A stretch of DNA of 64,000 nt from Desulfovibrio sp. X2 (GTDB lineage Bacteria; Desulfobacterota; Desulfovibrionia; Desulfovibrionales; Desulfovibrionaceae), in assembly GCF_000422205.1 (NCBI RefSeq), contig NZ_ATHV01000064.1:248001-312000 (forward strand), read 5' to 3'. Both the position numbers and the translations under genes were made by a program. Every line of letters begins with the position of its first letter. Position 1 is the first letter of the stretch. Positions 60,882-64,000 of this stretch are shown in pieces. Below the pieces are notes generated by a model. That model was not told the DNA's origin, made no database searches, and saw only the letters and a program-made list of their open reading frames with translations.

Positions 60882-61693
60882 TGCCGCGCACGCTCCGCGC
60901 CGCCCTGATCCTCCTCTGCTGTCTGGGCGCCGCAGCCTGCGCCGTCCGCCGCGCCGGTCCGCCGCCCGATCCCTCGCAGGTCTGGGCCGCCTACCTCGCG
61001 CGCGAGAAGCAGCTGCAGGCCGCGCCGCCCGAGATCCAGCTCAGGGCCAGCCTCTGGTACACCACGCCCAAGCGCTCGAACCGCACCCTGGTCAACCTCT
61101 GGGGGAGCCTCGACGGCCCCCTGCGCGTGGACCTCAACGCGTCCATGGGCGCGTCCATCGGGCTCTTCCGCGAGGACGACGCGGGCTGGACCGCCTACTA
61201 TCCCCAGTCGAACGAGGCCTTCGTCTCCGTCTCCGCGAACGGGACGGCGAGCGGTTTCGCGAACGGACACGAGGGCGCCGGAAGCGGCGTGCTCGGCGCG
61301 CGCGTGCCCTTCAGCCTGCACGACGTGGCCCGGCTGCTCACGGGCAGGGTGCTGCCGCTGACCGGGAGCACGGCGCGCTCCGCCGCGCCGGGCGAGGACG
61401 GCCTCACCGTCTTCACCCTCGATGCCTCTGCCGCGGCCAAGAGCCTGACGCTCGATCCCGACGGCAGGCCGGTGGCGCTCTCCGGCGGCACCACCGAGCC
61501 GTGGTCCATCGCCTTCAAGGACTACGGCGACCCGGTGGCGGACCTGCCGGGCGAGGTCGTCATGGACCTGTCCGAGGGGCGCTTCGCGAGGCTGATCCTC
61601 AAGTCCTTCTCGCGTCCGGCCAAGCCCTGGACCGAAAGCGCCATGCGCCTGGAGATCCCGCCGGACGTCGTCGTGAAGCCTGCCCAACCCTGA
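60878..61693 (+). CDS. Lipoprotein, LolB-like (tentative)
   Basis: 271 residues. A lipobox (LGAAACAV, Cys about 21) follows the signal peptide. The mature domain is beta-rich (LRASLWYTTPKRSNRTLVNL, LRVDLNASMGASIGLF), which resembles the LolA/LolB fold; the match is by pattern only. It follows the TPR lipoprotein with ATGA coupling. If LolB-like it would receive lipoproteins at the outer membrane. Confidence 0.5.
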   Translation: MMPRTLRAALILLCCLGAAACAVRRAGPPPDPSQVWAAYLAREKQLQAAPPEIQLRASLWYTTPKRSNRTLVNLWGSLDGPLRVDLNASMGASIGLFREDDAGWTAYYPQSNEAFVSVSANGTASGFANGHEGAGSGVLGARVPFSLHDVARLLTGRVLPLTGSTARSAAPGEDGLTVFTLDASAAAKSLTLDPDGRPVALSGGTTEPWSIAFKDYGDPVADLPGEVVMDLSEGRFARLILKSFSRPAKPWTESAMRLEIPPDVVVKPAQP

Positions 61694-61761
61694 TTTTCCC
61701 TGGAAATTTTCCTCCCTTCGGTGTACGTGCAGAGTCTCGGCAACAACAGAGGTCAGCGACG

Positions 61762-62073
61762 ATGAAATCCCCTGCCCCAGGTCTTTTCGGCACCCTCCTT
61801 CTCGGCCTGCGCGTCCTTGCGAGCGAGCTCTCGTGGATCGTCGTGCGCGTCATGCGCCGCGCGGAGATGCGCCAGCTCGAGAAGCGCCTGGATCAGGAAC
61901 GCACCACGCTGACGGGACTCGCGTCCGGCGGCGAGCCCCGCGCGCCCGAGCGCGAGCTCTCCGAGAAGCAGATCGCCTTCCTCGAGGAGGAGATCGACTT
62001 CCTCGCGCGCGAGATGGCGGCCAAGCGCGCCGACATGGTCGCCCGGCGCACCGCGGCCTGGGGCCTGGAATAA
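61762..62073 (+). CDS. Small coiled-coil protein of unknown function
   Basis: 103 residues. A hydrophobic N-terminal segment (GLFGTLLLGLRVLASELSWIVV) may be a membrane anchor, followed by a charged helical part (EKRLDQERTTLTGL; EKQIAFLEEEIDFLAREM). GAGGT lies 9 bases upstream. No family is recognised. It may anchor at the membrane. Confidence 0.65.
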   Translation: MKSPAPGLFGTLLLGLRVLASELSWIVVRVMRRAEMRQLEKRLDQERTTLTGLASGGEPRAPERELSEKQIAFLEEEIDFLAREMAAKRADMVARRTAAWGLE

Positions 62074-62099
62074 TACCGGCGGCCGAACAGGAATCGAGG

Positions 62100-62561
62100 A
62101 TGACGACACAGAGCATGGAGACGATTTTCGTAGCTTCCGACCACGGCGGATTCGAGCTGAAGAAGTCCGTGGTCGGCCACCTCGCCGCCAAGGGCCGCGA
62201 CGTCCGGGACCTGGGCCCGGAAACGGCGGAATCCACCGACTACCCCCTCCATGCCGCCGCGCTCTGCAAGAGCGTGCTGGCCACCCCCGGCAGCCTCGGC
62301 ATCCTCATCTGCGGCACCGGCATCGGCATGTCCATCACCGCGAACCGCTTCGCGGGCATCCGCGCCGCCCTGTGCCACAACGAATTCACCGCCCGCATGA
62401 CCCGCGCCCACAACGACGCCAACGTGCTCTGCCTGGGCGAACGCGTGCTGGGCAAAGGCCTTGCGCTGGACATCGTGGACGTCTTCGTGACGTCCGCGTT
62501 CGAGGGCGAACGGCACAAGCGCCGCATCGACCTCATCGAGGAGATCGCGGCCGGACGCTAG
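62100..62561 (+). CDS. rpiB: Ribose 5-phosphate isomerase B
   Basis: 153 residues. Interconverts ribose 5-phosphate and ribulose 5-phosphate. Signature DHGGFELK and the active-site CGTGIGMSITANR with the catalytic Cys. The ATG at 62100 has AGGAA 6 bases upstream; a later ATG at 62115 is possible. It precedes tkt, and both are in the non-oxidative pentose phosphate pathway. Confidence 0.94.
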   Translation: MTTQSMETIFVASDHGGFELKKSVVGHLAAKGRDVRDLGPETAESTDYPLHAAALCKSVLATPGSLGILICGTGIGMSITANRFAGIRAALCHNEFTARMTRAHNDANVLCLGERVLGKGLALDIVDVFVTSAFEGERHKRRIDLIEEIAAGR

Positions 62562-62644
62562 GCCGCGCCTCTCCCGCGCCCGCCCGCCCGTTGCGTTCGG
62601 GGGAAGGGCGCGGGGACATCCCTACCTTAAATGGAAGGACCAAC

Positions 62645-64000
62645 ATGGACACCACCGCGCTCGTCAACGTCGTCAAAGGCCTGGTCATGGACGCCCCCCG
62701 CAAGGCCAACTCGGGCCATTCCGGCGGGGCCATGTCCTCCGCGGACTACGCCGTCATCCTTTTCAGCGAGTTCCTGAAATACAACCCGGACGACCCGACC
62801 TGGGCCGACCGCGACCGCTTCGTGCTCTCCGCGGGCCACGAGTCCGCCCTGCTCTACAGCCTGCTGCACCTGGCGGGCTTCCTCCCCATGGAGGAGCTGA
62901 AGAACTTCCGCCAGTTCGGCTCCAAGACCCCGGGCCACCCCGAGTGCGACCTGACCCCGGGCGTGGAGGCCACCACCGGCCCCCTCGGCCAGGGCTTCGC
63001 CATGGCCGTGGGCATGGCCGCTGCGGAGGCCCACCAGCGCGCCGTGCTGGGCGAGGACGTCTGCAACCACTACGTCTACGCCCTGGCTTCCGACGGCGAC
63101 ATGCAGGAGCCCATCTCCTTCGGCGCCTCGAGCCTGGCCGCGGTCTGGGGCCTGGGCCACCTGATCGTCTACTTCGACGCAAACAGCGCCCAGCTCGCCG
63201 GCCCGACCTCGCGCGCGGACGCCACCGACTACCGCGCGGTCTACGAGGGCAACGGCTGGCACGTCATCGAGATCGACGGCAACGACCACGCCCAGATCCG
63301 TCAGGCCATCCGCGACGGCCAGGCCGAGACCGGACGGCCCACGCTGATCATCGGCCACTCGCTCATCGCCAAGGGCTCGGTTTCCATGGAAGGCAGCTTC
63401 AAGACCCACGGCGAGCCCCTGCCGCCCGAGGAGATCGCGGCCACCAAGAAGGCCCTGGGCCTGCCGCCGGACGAGACCTTCCGGTGCCCGGCCGAGGCCG
63501 TGTCCGCCTTCCAGGAGCGCTTCCCGCAGCTGCGCGCCGCGGTCCACGCCTGGCAGGCCGGACTCGAGGCCAAGCTCGCGAACGATCCCGACTTCCGCAG
63601 CGCCTGGAACGTCTGCACGCGCGAGCGCGAGAGCCTGACCTTCAAGTGGCCCTCGTTCAAGCCGGGCGAGAAGATGGCCACGCGCAAGGCCTGGGGCTCC
63701 TGCCTCGATACGCTCGTCGAACAGCTGCCCAACTTCGTGGGCGGCTCGGCCGACCTCGACCCCTCCAACCAGACGGCGGGGTTCCGCGACACCGTGGGCA
63801 TCTTCGACAAGGACAACCAGGCCGGGCGCGGCATGTGCTTCGGCGTGCGCGAGTTCCCCATGGGCGCCATCGCCAACGGCATCGCCCTGCACGGCGGACT
63901 CATCCCCTTCACGGCCACCTTCCTGACCTTCTCGGACTACATGCGCAACTCCGTGCGCATGTCCGCGCTGCAGAAGCTCGGCGTGCTGCACGTCTACACC
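62645..64000 (+). CDS. tkt: Transketolase, N-terminal part (runs off the window)
   Basis: 452 residues to the window end. Thiamine-diphosphate enzyme of the pentose phosphate pathway. ThDP and Mg contacts are present: NSGHSGGAMS, SDGDMQEP, DANSAQLAG with Asn/Asp; a middle domain begins with FGVREFPMGAIANGIALHGG. AAGGACC lies upstream of the ATG at 62645. The 3' end is outside the window. Confidence 0.95.
   Translation, partial: MDTTALVNVVKGLVMDAPRKANSGHSGGAMSSADYAVILFSEFLKYNPDDPTWADRDRFVLSAGHESALLYSLLHLAGFLPMEELKNFRQFGSKTPGHPECDLTPGVEATTGPLGQGFAMAVGMAAAEAHQRAVLGEDVCNHYVYALASDGDMQEPISFGASSLAAVWGLGHLIVYFDANSAQLAGPTSRADATDYRAVYEGNGWHVIEIDGNDHAQIRQAIRDGQAETGRPTLIIGHSLIAKGSVSMEGSFKTHGEPLPPEEIAATKKALGLPPDETFRCPAEAVSAFQERFPQLRAAVHAWQAGLEAKLANDPDFRSAWNVCTRERESLTFKWPSFKPGEKMATRKAWGSCLDTLVEQLPNFVGGSADLDPSNQTAGFRDTVGIFDKDNQAGRGMCFGVREFPMGAIANGIALHGGLIPFTATFLTFSDYMRNSVRMSALQKLGVLHVYT

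Overview
The window is a GC-rich chromosomal segment packed with genes on both strands. It reads as a free-living, anaerobic deltaproteobacterium of the Desulfovibrionaceae type. The evidence is indirect: a methyl-accepting protein with a c-type haem domain, several redox and Fe-S proteins, an IspD-IspF fusion, a DUF2231/cytochrome b5 fusion, a short ArgA-type acetyltransferase, and a dxs-ispA-xseB-M23-xseA gene order. No rRNA, CRISPR array, phage module or transposase gene was seen. Most of the window is core genome.

Layout. 1-855 is the 3' end of a fatty-acyl-CoA ligase gene. 877-11481 is a long, tightly packed minus-strand block read in the order ispG, proS, hybrid histidine kinase, xseA, M23 peptidase, xseB, ispA, dxs, DUF333 lipoprotein; several junctions overlap by 4 nt. 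11557-13856 holds a phytase-like exported protein, a PAPS-reductase-like protein and a divergent flavin-oxidase-like protein. tRNA-Arg(ACG) follows, with a clear promoter and terminator. 14446-26135 is a run of small accessory units: a DUF1003 protein, lipoproteins, two methyltransferases, a DUF2231 protein, an iron-type alcohol dehydrogenase with a histidine kinase, a possible I42-type inhibitor, a radical SAM protein, a c-type cytochrome with an odd haem motif, DUF445, a long HU-like protein and DUF493. 26229-34165 holds an exported S10 peptidase, deoC, sppA, a PDO-thioredoxin reductase fusion, an Mth938-like protein and the haem-domain chemoreceptor. 34398-40580 holds two overlapping glycosyltransferase genes, a diguanylate cyclase behind a sigma-54-like promoter, a ComFB-like protein and a second thioredoxin-reductase-like flavoprotein. 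tRNA-Met(CAT), a Nif3-like gene, a zinc-ribbon coiled-coil gene, the RNase P RNA gene, ispDF, cysS and a NapH-like ferredoxin follow. 47431-56899 is minus strand: metH, tlpA-like, short argA, hpt, a DUF3426 protein, radA, a small unknown, an APH-type kinase and an exported amidohydrolase. 57045-64000 is a plus-strand run: a sigma factor, an HD protein, a TPR lipoprotein, a lipoprotein, a small coiled-coil protein, rpiB and the 5' part of tkt.

How the genes fit together. Four isoprenoid genes (dxs, ispG, ispDF of the MEP pathway, plus ispA) lie in two places. rpiB and tkt together serve the non-oxidative pentose phosphate pathway. The short argA, hpt and tlpA-like genes overlap by 4 nt and form one operon. 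The diguanylate cyclase and ComFB neighbours suggest a c-di-GMP maker next to a possible binder. The most unusual non-coding signal is a pair of ~122-nt palindromic elements (49730-49851 and 51812-51934). Each sits 4 nt past the stop codon of a minus-strand gene, and their inner stems differ by paired substitutions, which points to selection for structure.
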